Assembly: GCA_947463325.1 (NCBI GenBank)
Contig: CANHQT010000009.1
Location: 1 to 64,000, forward strand
DNA length: 64,000 nt
From: Sphingomonadaceae bacterium
GTDB taxonomy: Bacteria > Pseudomonadota > Alphaproteobacteria > Sphingomonadales > Sphingomonadaceae
Direction: 5' to 3'
A program made the position numbers and the translations under genes. This document shows positions 34,702-44,087 of this stretch, piece after piece. Each line of letters opens with the position of its first letter. Position 1 is the stretch's first letter. Below the pieces are notes generated by a model. The model saw nothing but the letters and a program-made list of their open reading frames with translations. It made no database searches and was not told the DNA's origin.

Positions 34702-36974
34702 CCGCAACAACCGCGAATTCCACGCCGATTTACGGCAATGTCCCGCCACGCTGGCTGTTCACGGTCACGATCCTTGTCGGGTCGTTCCTGTTGTTCATGG
34801 TCCAGCCGATGGTCGCGCGCATGACGCTGCCCAAGCTGGGCGGTGCGCCGGCGGTGTGGAACAGCGCGATGCTGGTCTATCAGGCGCTGCTGCTTGGCGG
34901 CTATGCCTGGGCCCATTGGCTGGGGCGATTTCCGGTGCAGCGCCAGCTGTGGCTGCACGGCACGCTGCTCCTGTTTGCGGCCTTCTTCCTGCCGGTCGGC
35001 CTTGCCGCGCTGACGCCGCCGTCGGACGATAACGTCTTCTTGTTCGTGCCGATGTTGCTGCTCGCCTCCGTCGGGCCGATCCTGTTTGCGGTGTCAGCAC
35101 AGGCACCGTTGATCCAGCGCTGGTTTGCCACCGGTGCGCCGGGTGCAAACCCCTATGCCCTTTATGCGGCCTCCAACCTCGGCAGCTTCGGCGGCCTGAT
35201 CGCTTATCCGCTGATCGTCGAACCGACGCTCGAACTCTCTTCGCAGAGCTGGGGCTGGACAGGCCTTTATGTGCTGCTGGTGGCGCTCACCATCACCTGC
35301 GGCTGGCTGGTCAGCCGCGCTGCCCCGGCCGTGGCCAGCGCCGGGGATGCGGCTGCCGCAGCAACCGCTCCGCGCCCCGCCTGGAGCCGCATAGCCATGT
35401 GGATTGCACTCAGTGCCGTCCCCTCGGGCCTGATGCTCTCGACAACGACGCACCTGACCACTGACATTATGGCGATGCCGCTGATGTGGGCGATCCCGCT
35501 CGGCCTTTATCTGCTCAGCTTCACTATCGCCTTCGCGGATAACCGCAGCCTCGCCGGCACCATCACGCTGATGGCGCCCGCGATGCTGCTCATATCCGGC
35601 GGCATTTCCCTGATGTCGCAGGGCGGAGGCGGCGTCGCCATCGCGGCGAGCAGCCTCGTCATGCTGTTCACAGTCGCCATTGCGCTGCACTCGCGCCTCT
35701 ATCATCTGCGGCCCGAACCGTCGCAGCTCACCCTCTTCTATCTGATGATGTCCGTGGGTGGCGCGCTCGGCGGTCTGTTCTGCGCGCTGATCGCTCCGCT
35801 GCTGTTCGACTGGGTCTATGAACATCCGCTGCTGGTCATCGCCGCAGCACTGCTGCTGCCGTTGCCGCCGCTGATCCCTTGGGCCGACTGGCTGAAACTC
35901 TCGCCAGACGGGCGGCGCATCGTCAATTTCCTGCTCACCGCCCTTGCGGTAGCGATTGGCGGATGGCTCACCCAGAATTGGACGGGCTATTTTGAACAGG
36001 GTGAATTGATCGCCATCGGTGCCCTGTTCGCGATCGGCATCCTCTCCATTGGCTGGCGGCCGACCTTCGTCGCTGTGCTGATAGCGCTGATGATCGGCAT
36101 GGGCGGTCGCACCACGATCGAAACCTCGTTGAGCGGGGATCGCACGCGCAGTTATTTTGGCATCTACACCATCCGCGAGCGGCCGGATCTGGGCACTCGC
36201 ACATTGGCCCACGGCACCACCTTGCATGGCACGCAGATCACCGCGGCCGAACAATCACGCACGGCGACCAGCTATTACGGGCCAAATTCCGGCGTCGGCC
36301 TCGCCTTCGAACGCGCCAGTGAACTCTATGGCCCTGATGCCTCTCTCGGCGTCGTCGGGCTCGGAACCGGCACCCTCGCTTGCTATCGTCGCCCGGGACA
36401 GCAGTGGATGTTCTTCGAAATCGATCCCGCCATGGTCGATATCGCGCAGGACAACAGCCGCTTCACCTTCCTCTCGCAATGCGCGCCGGATGCCCCGATC
36501 CTGGTCGGTGATGCCCGGCTGAAGTTGCAGGATGTCCCCCGCGAAAGCTTCGATCTGCTCGCCATTGACGCCTTCTCGTCGGATGCGATCCCGCTCCACC
36601 TGCTGACGCGAGAGGCCTTCGATGTCTATGACAGCGCGGTGCAGCCGGACGGTATCGTGCTGGTCCACATCTCGAACCGCTTCATCGACTTGGAACCGGT
36701 CTTGCTGGCTCTGACCGAACGGGCCGGATGGCATGCGCGGCTGCGCCATGACGAACCGGATTCGGCGGATCAGGCACTGTCGCGCACGGGCTCCATCTGG
36801 GTCGCGATGGCGCGCAGCGAAGCCCCGCTAGAGCGGCTCGCCATCGCCACGGAAAATGTGCCGAACGGGCGCGGTCTGTGGCGGCCGCTGGATAGCAACC
36901 GCGAACCCAAGCTGTGGACGGACAGCTATGCTTCCTTCCTGCCGCTCCTCATGATCCCGGGTTTTGGAGACTGA
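34698..36974 (+). CDS. Fused MFS-type transporter/spermidine synthase-like protein
   Basis: A 758-residue protein with a membrane half (about residues 15-470, twelve or more helices, e.g. LFTVTILVGSFLLFMVQPM) and a cytoplasmic spermidine-synthase-fold half. The latter has a nucleotide-binding stretch VVGLGTGTLACY (about 551-562), EIDPAMVDIAQ and LLAIDAFSSDAIP (about 618-630). The start is GTG 34698 (TGA of the previous gene overlaps). The family is widespread but its reaction is not established: aminopropyl transfer or methylation are guesses. Its sits inside the hemB operon without other polyamine genes. Confidence 0.85.
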   Translation: MTATTANSTPIYGNVPPRWLFTVTILVGSFLLFMVQPMVARMTLPKLGGAPAVWNSAMLVYQALLLGGYAWAHWLGRFPVQRQLWLHGTLLLFAAFFLPVGLAALTPPSDDNVFLFVPMLLLASVGPILFAVSAQAPLIQRWFATGAPGANPYALYAASNLGSFGGLIAYPLIVEPTLELSSQSWGWTGLYVLLVALTITCGWLVSRAAPAVASAGDAAAAATAPRPAWSRIAMWIALSAVPSGLMLSTTTHLTTDIMAMPLMWAIPLGLYLLSFTIAFADNRSLAGTITLMAPAMLLISGGISLMSQGGGGVAIAASSLVMLFTVAIALHSRLYHLRPEPSQLTLFYLMMSVGGALGGLFCALIAPLLFDWVYEHPLLVIAAALLLPLPPLIPWADWLKLSPDGRRIVNFLLTALAVAIGGWLTQNWTGYFEQGELIAIGALFAIGILSIGWRPTFVAVLIALMIGMGGRTTIETSLSGDRTRSYFGIYTIRERPDLGTRTLAHGTTLHGTQITAAEQSRTATSYYGPNSGVGLAFERASELYGPDASLGVVGLGTGTLACYRRPGQQWMFFEIDPAMVDIAQDNSRFTFLSQCAPDAPILVGDARLKLQDVPRESFDLLAIDAFSSDAIPLHLLTREAFDVYDSAVQPDGIVLVHISNRFIDLEPVLLALTERAGWHARLRHDEPDSADQALSRTGSIWVAMARSEAPLERLAIATENVPNGRGLWRPLDSNREPKLWTDSYASFLPLLMIPGFGD

Positions 36975-36976
36975 TC

Positions 36977-37507
36977 ATGCACCTACCTGACGTCACTCTG
37001 GTCACCATTGACGGCAAATCGCCCCAGATCGCGGACAGCGCCTTTGTGGCGCCCGGATGCCGCATCATCGGTGATGTGACGATCGGCGAAGGCGCCAGTA
37101 TCTGGTATAATTGCGTGATCCGGGCCGATGTCGACCGGGTGGTGATCGGCGCGCGCAGCAACATCCAGGACGGCAGCGTCATTCACTGCGATGCCGGCGT
37201 GCCGACGATCATCGGAGAAGATGTGCTGATCGGCCATATGGCGATGCTCCACGGCTGCACGCTCCATGATCGCGCTTTTGTCGGCCTTGGCGCCATCGTC
37301 ATGAACCATTGCGTGATCGAAGGGGATGCGATGCTCGCCGCCGGCGCGATGCTGACCGAACGCAAGCACATGCTGGCTGGAGAGCTATGGGGCGGCCGCC
37401 CCGCCGTGAAGATGCGCGACCTGCCTGAAAAGGCGATCATGGGCATGCGCATGGGCACGGCGCATTATGTCGAAAATGCCAAGCGCCACCGCGCCGCACT
37501 GGGCTGA
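36977..37507 (+). CDS. Gamma-class carbonic anhydrase family protein
   Basis: A 176-residue left-handed beta-helix protein built of hexapeptide repeats (for example VIGARS, IIGEDV, LIGHMA). The metal triad of gamma carbonic anhydrases is present: H70 (SVIHCD), H87 (LIGHMA) and H92 (MLHGC). It may hydrate CO2 or bind a metal in another role, as many members (YrdA, PaaY) are not proven enzymes. The start ATG 36977 is 2 bp past the previous stop. It belongs to the hemB operon. Confidence 0.9.
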   Translation: MHLPDVTLVTIDGKSPQIADSAFVAPGCRIIGDVTIGEGASIWYNCVIRADVDRVVIGARSNIQDGSVIHCDAGVPTIIGEDVLIGHMAMLHGCTLHDRAFVGLGAIVMNHCVIEGDAMLAAGAMLTERKHMLAGELWGGRPAVKMRDLPEKAIMGMRMGTAHYVENAKRHRAALG

Positions 37508-37519
37508 GGAGGAACGCGT

Positions 37520-37864
37520 ATGAAAGCGACCATCTGGCACAATCCGGCCTGCGGCACATCGCGCAAGACGCTGGCGATCCTTGAGGAGACGCCGGGGATC
37601 GATCTCACTATCATCCGCTATCTCGATCAACCTTATGCCCGCGCCCAGCTCGCCGCCTTGATCAAGGATGCAGGGCTCACTCCGCGCGAAGCGCTGCGTC
37701 TGCGCGGCACTGATGCGCTAGAACGCGGCCTCCCCGATGCGGACGCCAATGCCATCATCGATGCGATGGTCGCCAATCCCGCCTATGTCGAACGGCCCTT
37801 CGTTCGCACGGATAAGGGCGCGCGCCTGTGTCGGCCGCAGGATAAGGTGCGCGATATTCTCTAA
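37520..37864 (+). CDS. ArsC-family reductase (glutaredoxin-type arsenate reductase-like)
   Basis: A 114-residue protein of the ArsC/Spx/YffB family. The active cysteine is C11 in NPACGTSRKTL, and the C-terminal part has RGTDALERGLPDADAN and YVERPFVRTDKGARLCRPQ. Such proteins reduce arsenate with glutathione and glutaredoxin, but without arsB, arsR or acr3 nearby the true substrate is uncertain. Last gene of the hemB operon, with an RBS GGAGGAACG ahead. It converges on recF, 13 bp away. Confidence 0.82.
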   Translation: MKATIWHNPACGTSRKTLAILEETPGIDLTIIRYLDQPYARAQLAALIKDAGLTPREALRLRGTDALERGLPDADANAIIDAMVANPAYVERPFVRTDKGARLCRPQDKVRDIL

Positions 37865-37877
37865 AGCGCCCGCAGCT

Positions 37878-38999
37878 TCAGCGGGCACCCGTCCCTTCCG
37901 CCACACTGCCCGCCTGCACCGCTATGCGCGTTGCCCCGGCAGGGACGGCATCGAACAGAGCCATTTCCGTTCCCGTCATCCAGACCTGACCGCCGCCTGT
38001 TGCCAGCCGGTCGAACAAGGCCGCGCGACGTGCCGGGTCGAGATGCGCGGCCACTTCGTCCAGCAACAGGATCGGGCGAGTGCCGCGCGCAGCGGCGATC
38101 AATTCACCATGGCCGATGATGATGGAAAGCAGGAGCGCCTTCTGCTCGCCAGTTGAACACAGCGCCGCCGCCTGGCCTTGATCGGCATGGATGACGGAGA
38201 GATCGGTCCGGTGCGGTCCGGTCAGCGTGCGCCCGGCACGCCGGTCCAAAGCCCGCCCGGCACGCAGCGCGTCAGCAAGCGCCGCCGTCTCCCACTTCAG
38301 CGCCTGGGCACCATCGCCATCGGCCAGCATGATTGCGGGTCGCGGGAAACCGTCTGCCGGTGCGGAACTCTCCAAAACAGCCGCCAGCGCCGCCGTCAGC
38401 CGGTGGCGCGCGGCATCAACCGCTGCACCATGCTGCGCCATCTGCTCCTCCAGCGCGGCGAGCCATGCCGGATCGGCGGGCCTGTCATCGGCGAGCAGCC
38501 GGTTACGCGCGCGCATCGCCGCTTCGTAGCGGCTGGCATGGTGGCCATGTGATGGCTCCAGCGCCAGCGTCATCCGGTCGAGAAACCGTCGGCGACCGCT
38601 GGCACTCTCGACGAACAGTCGGTCCATCGCGGGCGTCAGCCACAGCAGCGACAGCCATTCGCCGAGGGCCGCTGCGCTGGCATCCGCGCCATTGATCCTC
38701 ACTTTGCGCCGTGCCGATCCCGCTTCGATCGCGGTGCCGAGCGCGACTGGCGCAGACGCCTCTGCACCCGGACCTTTCAAATCGGCGCTCACCACACCGC
38801 GCGCCGCGCCCTGCCGCACCATGGAATCAAGCGCAGCCCCACGAAGCCCGCGGCCCGGGGCAAGCAGTGACACCGCCTCAAGGATATTGGTCTTGCCCGA
38901 CCCATTCGGCCCGGCGAGCACGACGAGACCTGGCCCGGCATCAATCCGCGTCGCCGGATGATTGCGGAAATCAGTCAGGGAAAGCTGCGCCAGCGCCAT
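37878..38999 (-). CDS. recF: DNA repair protein RecF
   Basis: RecF helps load RecA on gapped DNA with RecO and RecR. The 373-residue SMC-like ATPase has Walker [10 protein letters not shown] (30-38), the signature [10 protein letters not shown] and Walker [23 protein letters not shown] is typical. It begins [14 protein letters not shown], the usual start. It is not beside dnaA, dnaN or gyrB as in many bacteria. It is divergent from the sigma-54-controlled unit. Confidence 0.95.
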   Translation of the reverse strand: MALAQLSLTDFRNHPATRIDAGPGLVVLAGPNGSGKTNILEAVSLLAPGRGLRGAALDSMVRQGAARGVVSADLKGPGAEASAPVALGTAIEAGSARRKVRINGADASAAALGEWLSLLWLTPAMDRLFVESASGRRRFLDRMTLALEPSHGHHASRYEAAMRARNRLLADDRPADPAWLAALEEQMAQHGAAVDAARHRLTAALAAVLESSAPADGFPRPAIMLADGDGAQALKWETAALADALRAGRALDRRAGRTLTGPHRTDLSVIHADQGQAAALCSTGEQKALLLSIIIGHGELIAAARGTRPILLLDEVAAHLDPARRAALFDRLATGGGQVWMTGTEMALFDAVPAGATRIAVQAGSVAEGTGAR

Positions 39000-39046
39000 G
39001 GTTCATCCCTAGGCGGGCAAGCGGCCCCGCGCCACACCTGCGTTAT

Positions 39047-39135
39047 TGGCGAAATACGCGCCACTGGTCAGGAAAAATTCCCAACCCTCGGCATTTCTTT
39101 GGCGCATTAAGCGCAGTAGCGATGGCGGATTGGCG
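39047..39135 (+). promoter_or_regulatory. Candidate enhancer (UAS) half-sites upstream of the sigma-54 promoter
   Basis: The pentamer TGGCG occurs four times in the same orientation: at 39047, 39100, 39123 and 39131. The first two are parts of inverted repeats, TGGCG-AAATACG-CGCCA (39047-39063) and TGGCG-CATTAAG-CGCAg (39100-39116). They sit 20-115 bp upstream of the -24 element, where enhancer proteins of the PspF type usually bind. Meaning is inferred from position and repetition. Confidence 0.4.
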
Positions 39136-39156
39136 GAAATCTGCGGTTTCTTCAAA

Positions 39157-39173
39157 CTGGCACGGCTCCTGCA
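39157..39173 (+). promoter_or_regulatory. Sigma-54 (RpoN) promoter
   Basis: TGGCACG (39158-39164), four bases, then CTGC (39169-39172) match the consensus TGGCACG-N4-TTGC at 10 of 11 defined positions, with GG (39159-39160) and GC (39171-39172) 12 bp apart, first base to first base. A start near 39184 gives a leader of about 40 bases to the small gene at 39225. Proteobacterial phage-shock promoters are classically of this type and the second gene of the unit encodes PspC, which supports the call. Confidence 0.82.
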
Positions 39174-39224
39174 AAACAACTGGCATCCCCGGAAATGGTC
39201 CAGACACATGACAGGAGCTTACCA

Positions 39225-39356
39225 ATGACCCGCTTCGACACCCGTTCGCTTGGCAGCTATGTTGCCGCCGTCGCCATCGCCGTCTGGTCGACAACCATGC
39301 TGTTCGCAGCCACTGCCGTCCCCTCGGTCGCCGCTGTCAGCGCTCTGGCTGCCTGA
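39225..39356 (+). CDS. 43-residue single-pass membrane or exported peptide
   Basis: An unusually short gene directly downstream of the sigma-54 promoter. ATG 39225 has an AGGAG site (39213-39217) and the frame ends TGA 39356, 2 bp before pspC. The peptide opens MTRFDTRSLGSYVAAVAIAV and continues WSTTMLFAATAVPSV to end ALAA. Arg and Asp residues stand before one hydrophobic helix of about 25 residues; AVPSVAA or SALAA could be signal cleavage sites. I know no function. A small transmembrane peptide with PspC resembles PspB/PspD-like partners in size, not in sequence. Confidence 0.65.
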   Translation: MTRFDTRSLGSYVAAVAIAVWSTTMLFAATAVPSVAAVSALAA

Positions 39357-39358
39357 TC

Positions 39359-39571
39359 ATGGCAAACCGCAACCTTATGAAAGGCAATAGTGTGGCCAAC
39401 AAGTTCATGCTCGATCGCACCAATGGCAAGTTTCTCGGCGTCTGCGCCGGTCTCGCCAACAGCTTCGGTATCGATGCCCTGTTCATCCGCATCGCTTTCG
39501 TGGCGAGCGTGCTGCTCGGCTTCGGCCTGCCGCTGATCATCTATTTCGCCATCGCCTTGCTCGCCGACTGA
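39359..39571 (+). CDS. pspC: PspC-domain protein (phage shock protein C-like)
   Basis: A 70-residue protein made of little more than one PspC domain: FMLDRTNGKFLGVCAGLANSFGID then ALFIRIAFVASVLLGFGLP and a second hydrophobic stretch. PspC of E. coli is 119 residues and, with PspB, senses inner-membrane damage and recruits PspA. This short form lacks the C-terminal periplasmic part. Start ATG 39359 is used; GTG 39392 and ATG 39377 are alternatives. It is 2 bp after the 43-residue gene and followed by a terminator, so the unit is just two genes; pspA, pspB and pspF are not here. Confidence 0.88.
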   Translation: MANRNLMKGNSVANKFMLDRTNGKFLGVCAGLANSFGIDALFIRIAFVASVLLGFGLPLIIYFAIALLAD

Positions 39572-39656
39572 TGCTGGCATTCACCGGCCTCAGCGGCCTT
39601 CCCCCGCCCGGCGATGGCGGAACGCGGACCGGTCGGCACCTGCCACCGGCCATACG

Positions 39657-39696
39657 GAAAAAGCCCCACCGGGGATGAACCCGGCGGGGCTTTTTC
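39657..39696. terminator. Bidirectional intrinsic terminator between pspC and rpoC
   Basis: The stem AAAAAGCCCC (39658-39667) pairs with GGGGCTTTTT (39686-39695), with an inner CCGGG/CCCGG stem around loop GATGAA. T-runs stand on both strands, so it can end transcription of pspC (86 bp upstream) and rpoC (50 bp the other way). Confidence 0.92.
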
Positions 39697-39745
39697 ATGT
39701 CTGCGGCCCGACACCGTCTAGCGGCGGGCCACCCGTCCGCTGATC

Positions 39746-42700
39746 TCAGCTGTCTGCGGCATCCTCATCCGTGCCATGGCCCGAAGGCACGACATCGGCG
39801 AGCGGATCGGCGTGGATGGCGGCTTCCGGGCCCTGCGCCAGTTCGGCTGCATGCTCTTCTGCCGCACTGGCCGGAGCCACCAGATGCGCTTCGTTCGCGG
39901 CACGCATCGAAGCGCGCAGCGCCGCATCACGGCTGGAGGCGGTGACGCGGACGCGGTTCATCGCCGCGCCGGTACCGGCGGGGATGAGGCGGCCAACGAT
40001 CACATTCTCCTTGAGGCCCATCAGCGTGTCGACCTTGCCCTGCACCGATGCTTCGGTGAGCACGCGGGTCGTTTCCTGGAACGACGCGGCAGAGATGAAG
40101 CTGCGCGTCTGCAGGCTGGCCTTGGTGATGCCGAGCAGGACGGGCTTGCCTTCCGCCTTTGACTGGTTCGGAGCCAGCTTGGCGTTGAGCTCGTCCATCT
40201 CTTCGCGGTCAACCTGCTCGCCCGGCAGCAGCGTGGTGTCACCACCCGCCGTGATCTCGACCTTCTGCAGCATCTGGCGAACGATCACCTCGATGTGCTT
40301 GTCGTTGATCTTCACGCCCTGCAAGCGATAGACTTCCTGGATCTCGCTGACGAGATAGGCCGCCAGCGCCTCGATGCCGAGCACCTCGAGGATGTCGTGC
40401 GGATCGGGGCTGCCGGAGATGATCGTGTCGCCCTTCTTGACGAAGTCGCCTTCCTGGACCTCGATCACCTTCGACTTGGGCACCAGATATTCGACTGCAT
40501 CACCTTCCTCGGGAACAATGGCGAACTTACGCTTCGCCTTGTAATCCTTAAGGAATTCGACCTTGCCGCTGATCTTGGCGATCACCGCATTGTCCTTCGG
40601 CTTACGCGCTTCGAACAGTTCGGCAACGCGCGGCAGACCGCCCGTGATGTCACGGGTCTTCGCAGCTTCGCGGCTGACACGGGCAAGCACGTCACCGGCT
40701 GCCACCTTCTGGCCATCCTCGACCGAGATGGTCGTGCCAGGGGCGAGCAGATAGCGAGCGGCTTCACCCGAAGCTTCATCGAGCAGCGTCAGACGCGGCT
40801 GGAGGTCTTCCTTCTTGCCGCGGCTGGTGGCGCGATATTCGGTCACCACGCGCTGCGCGATGCCGGTTGCTTCGTCGACCACTTCGGTCAGCGTCTTGCC
40901 GTCGAGCAGGTCCTGATAACGCACAACGCCCGGCTGTTCGGTGATCACCGGCATGGTGAACGGATCCCATTCGGCAATCCGCTCGCCCAGAGCCACCGTC
41001 GCGCCATCGGCGACGAGGATGTTCGAACCATAAGGCAGCTTGTGCACCGCGCGCTCGCGACCCTCATTGTCGATCAGCGCCAGCTCGCCACCGCGGGCGA
41101 GGCTGAGGCGACGACCGCGTGAGTCGGTGATGGTCGGCATGTCGCGATACTGGACCGTGCCGTCAGTCACCGATTCAAGGTGCGACTGTTCGTTGAGCTG
41201 CGCCGCACCACCGATGTGGAAGGTACGCATGGTCAGCTGCGTGCCCGGCTCGCCGATCGACTGGGCGGCAATGACGCCCACCGCTTCGCCGATGTTCACC
41301 GGCGTACCGCGAGCAAGGTCGCGGCCATAGCAGGTGCCGCACACGCCGGTCTTGGCTTCGCAGACCAGCGGCGAACGGATGTTCGCGGACTGGATGCCCA
41401 GCGCTTCGATCGTCGTGATGTGCGCTTCGTCGAGCAGCGTGCCGGCCGCAACCACGACATCGCCCGACTTGGCGTCGACAATGTCTTCGGCCAGCGTGCG
41501 GCCGAGGATGCGCTCGCCAAGCGAGGCGATGGTCGAGCCACCCTGCACGATCGAACGCATTTCGAGGAAGCGTTCCGTGCCGCAATCATCCTCGACGATG
41601 GTGCAATCCTGGCTGACGTCGACCAGACGGCGGGTCAGGTAACCCGAGTTCGCCGTCTTGAGCGCGGTATCAGCCAGACCCTTACGGGCACCGTGGGTCG
41701 AGTTGAAATACTCGAGAACCGTCAGGCCTTCCTTGAAGTTCGAGATGATCGGCGTTTCGATGATCTCGCCCGACGGCTTGGCCATCAGGCCGCGCATCCC
41801 GGCGAGCTGCTTCATCTGGGTCTGCGAACCACGGGCACCGGAATTAGCCATCATGAAGATGGAATTGACCGGCTTCAGGCGGCCGTCGTCGCCGCGCGGC
41901 GTGGCCTTGATCTCGTCCATCATCGCGTTGGCGACCTTGTCGCCACAGCTCGACCAGGCGTCGATCACCTTGTTGTACTTTTCCTGCTGCGTGATCAGGC
42001 CGTCCTGATACTGCTGCTCGAAGTCCTTGACCGTCCGCTTGGCGTCTTCGACCAGCGCCACCTTCGATGCCGGGATGATCATGTCATCCTTGCCGAAGGA
42101 AATGCCCGCCTTGAACGCGTTGCGGAAACCGAGCGCCATGATGGCGTCGGCGAACAGCACCGTCTCTTTCTGGCCGGTGTGGCGATACACCTGGTCGATG
42201 ACGTCGCCGATTTCCTTCTTGGTGAGAAGGCGGTTGACGACATCGAACGGCACGGTGTGCGACTTGGGCAGGCATTCGCCGATCAGCATACGGCCCGGCG
42301 TGGTTTCGAACCGCTTGAGATACTGGTTGCCGGCCTCATCGGTCTGCGGAACGCGGGCGATGATCTTGGTGTGCAGCGTCACCGCACCGATGTTCAGCGC
42401 ATGGTGCACTTCCGCCATGTCGGCGAGCAGCATGCCTTCACCCGGCTCACCCTCACGCTCGAGGCTGAGGTAATAGAGACCAAGCACCATGTCCTGCGAA
42501 GGCACGATGATCGGCTTGCCGTTGGCGGGCGACAGGATGTTGTTGGTCGACATCATCAGGACGCGCGCTTCCAGCTGGGCCTCGAGGCTCAGCGGAACGT
42601 GCACGGCCATCTGGTCACCGTCGAAGTCGGCGTTGAACGCCGAGCAGACCAGCGGGTGAAGCTGGATCGCCTTGCCTTCGATCAGCACCGGCTCGAACGC

Positions 42701-44008
42701 CTGGATGCCGAGGCGGTGGAGCGTCGGCGCGCGGTTCAGCAACACGGGATGCTCGCGGATCACCTCGTCGAGGATGTCCCACACCTCGCGGCGTTCCTTT
42801 TCGACCCACTTCTTCGCCTGCTTGAGGGTCATCGACAGACCCTTGGCGTCGAGGCGCGCGTAGATGAACGGCTTGAACAGCTCGAGCGCCATCTTCTTCG
42901 GCAGGCCGCACTGGTGCAGCTTGAGTTCGGGACCGGTCACGATCACCGAACGGCCCGAATAGTCGACGCGCTTGCCGAGCAGGTTCTGACGGAACCGGCC
43001 CTGCTTGCCCTTCAGCATGTCGGACAGCGACTTCAGCGGACGCTTGTTGGCACCGGTGATGACGCGGCCGCGGCGGCCATTGTCGAACAGCGCGTCAACG
43101 GCTTCCTGGAGCATGCGCTTTTCGTTGCGGACGATGATGTCCGGCGCACGCAATTCCATCAGCCGCTTCAGACGATTGTTGCGGTTGATCACACGGCGGT
43201 AGAGGTCGTTGAGGTCCGACGTCGCAAAACGGCCACCATCGAGCGGAACCAGCGGGCGCAGTTCCGGCGGGATGACCGGCACGACCGTCAGGATCATCCA
43301 TTCGGGGCGGTTGCCTGAATCGATGAAGCTTTCGACGACCTTCAGTCGCTTGATGATCTTCTTGGGCTTCAGCTCCGACTTGGTCGTCGCCAGCTCTTCG
43401 AGCAGCGCTTCGCGCTCGCCTTCGAGATCGAGATTTTCGAGGAGCACGCGGATCGCCTCGGCACCGATGCCGGCGGAGAAAGCGTCCTCGCCATATTCAT
43501 CCTGCGCGTCGAGCAGTTCGTCCTCGGTCAGCAGCTGGAACTTTTCCAGCGGCGTGAGGCCCGGTTCGAGCACGATATACTGCTCGAAATAGAGCACGCG
43601 CTCGAGCTGCTTGAGCTGCATGTCGAGCAACAGGCCGATGCGGCTCGGCAGCGACTTCAGGAACCAGATGTGCGCGACCGGTGCTGCCAGTTCGATATGG
43701 CCCATGCGCTCGCGGCGGACCTTGGTAACGGTCACTTCCACGCCGCACTTTTCGCACACGATGCCCTTGTACTTCATGCGCTTGTACTTGCCGCACAGGC
43801 ACTCATAATCCTTGATCGGACCAAAGATGCGCGCGCAGAACAGGCCGTCACGCTCGGGCTTGAACGTGCGGTAGTTGATCGTTTCCGGCTTCTTGATCTC
43901 GCCGAAGGACCAGCTGCGGATGCGGTCCGGGCTGGCGATGCCGATCTTGATCTGGTCGAACGTCTCGGGCTTGGCGACCGGGTTCATGAAGTTGGTGATC
44001 TGGTTCAT
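39746..44008 (-). CDS. rpoC: DNA-directed RNA polymerase subunit beta'
   Basis: The 1420-residue beta-prime subunit. It begins [11 protein letters not shown] and has the zinc site [19 protein letters not shown], the catalytic motif [16 protein letters not shown], and trigger-loop region [19 protein letters not shown]. The C-terminus ends with a short acidic tail. It lies 79 bp after rpoB and is followed by a bidirectional terminator. No insertions beyond the alphaproteobacterial norm are seen. Confidence 0.98.
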   Translation of the reverse strand: MNQITNFMNPVAKPETFDQIKIGIASPDRIRSWSFGEIKKPETINYRTFKPERDGLFCARIFGPIKDYECLCGKYKRMKYKGIVCEKCGVEVTVTKVRRERMGHIELAAPVAHIWFLKSLPSRIGLLLDMQLKQLERVLYFEQYIVLEPGLTPLEKFQLLTEDELLDAQDEYGEDAFSAGIGAEAIRVLLENLDLEGEREALLEELATTKSELKPKKIIKRLKVVESFIDSGNRPEWMILTVVPVIPPELRPLVPLDGGRFATSDLNDLYRRVINRNNRLKRLMELRAPDIIVRNEKRMLQEAVDALFDNGRRGRVITGANKRPLKSLSDMLKGKQGRFRQNLLGKRVDYSGRSVIVTGPELKLHQCGLPKKMALELFKPFIYARLDAKGLSMTLKQAKKWVEKERREVWDILDEVIREHPVLLNRAPTLHRLGIQAFEPVLIEGKAIQLHPLVCSAFNADFDGDQMAVHVPLSLEAQLEARVLMMSTNNILSPANGKPIIVPSQDMVLGLYYLSLEREGEPGEGMLLADMAEVHHALNIGAVTLHTKIIARVPQTDEAGNQYLKRFETTPGRMLIGECLPKSHTVPFDVVNRLLTKKEIGDVIDQVYRHTGQKETVLFADAIMALGFRNAFKAGISFGKDDMIIPASKVALVEDAKRTVKDFEQQYQDGLITQQEKYNKVIDAWSSCGDKVANAMMDEIKATPRGDDGRLKPVNSIFMMANSGARGSQTQMKQLAGMRGLMAKPSGEIIETPIISNFKEGLTVLEYFNSTHGARKGLADTALKTANSGYLTRRLVDVSQDCTIVEDDCGTERFLEMRSIVQGGSTIASLGERILGRTLAEDIVDAKSGDVVVAAGTLLDEAHITTIEALGIQSANIRSPLVCEAKTGVCGTCYGRDLARGTPVNIGEAVGVIAAQSIGEPGTQLTMRTFHIGGAAQLNEQSHLESVTDGTVQYRDMPTITDSRGRRLSLARGGELALIDNEGRERAVHKLPYGSNILVADGATVALGERIAEWDPFTMPVITEQPGVVRYQDLLDGKTLTEVVDEATGIAQRVVTEYRATSRGKKEDLQPRLTLLDEASGEAARYLLAPGTTISVEDGQKVAAGDVLARVSREAAKTRDITGGLPRVAELFEARKPKDNAVIAKISGKVEFLKDYKAKRKFAIVPEEGDAVEYLVPKSKVIEVQEGDFVKKGDTIISGSPDPHDILEVLGIEALAAYLVSEIQEVYRLQGVKINDKHIEVIVRQMLQKVEITAGGDTTLLPGEQVDREEMDELNAKLAPNQSKAEGKPVLLGITKASLQTRSFISAASFQETTRVLTEASVQGKVDTLMGLKENVIVGRLIPAGTGAAMNRVRVTASSRDAALRASMRAANEAHLVAPASAAEEHAAELAQGPEAAIHADPLADVVPSGHGTDEDAADS

Positions 44009-44087
44009 GTCTTGTCCTCGAAACTGAGGGAAATTCGTTCAGCGGCAACAGCGGCCGGCACCCGATGGGCGCCGGCCCGACTGTCGC

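Noticed and set aside
37868-37886. Hairpin GCCCGC...GCGGGC between the ArsC-like gene and recF
   Set aside because: It is short, lacks a T-run and overlaps the recF stop; too weak to list as a terminator.
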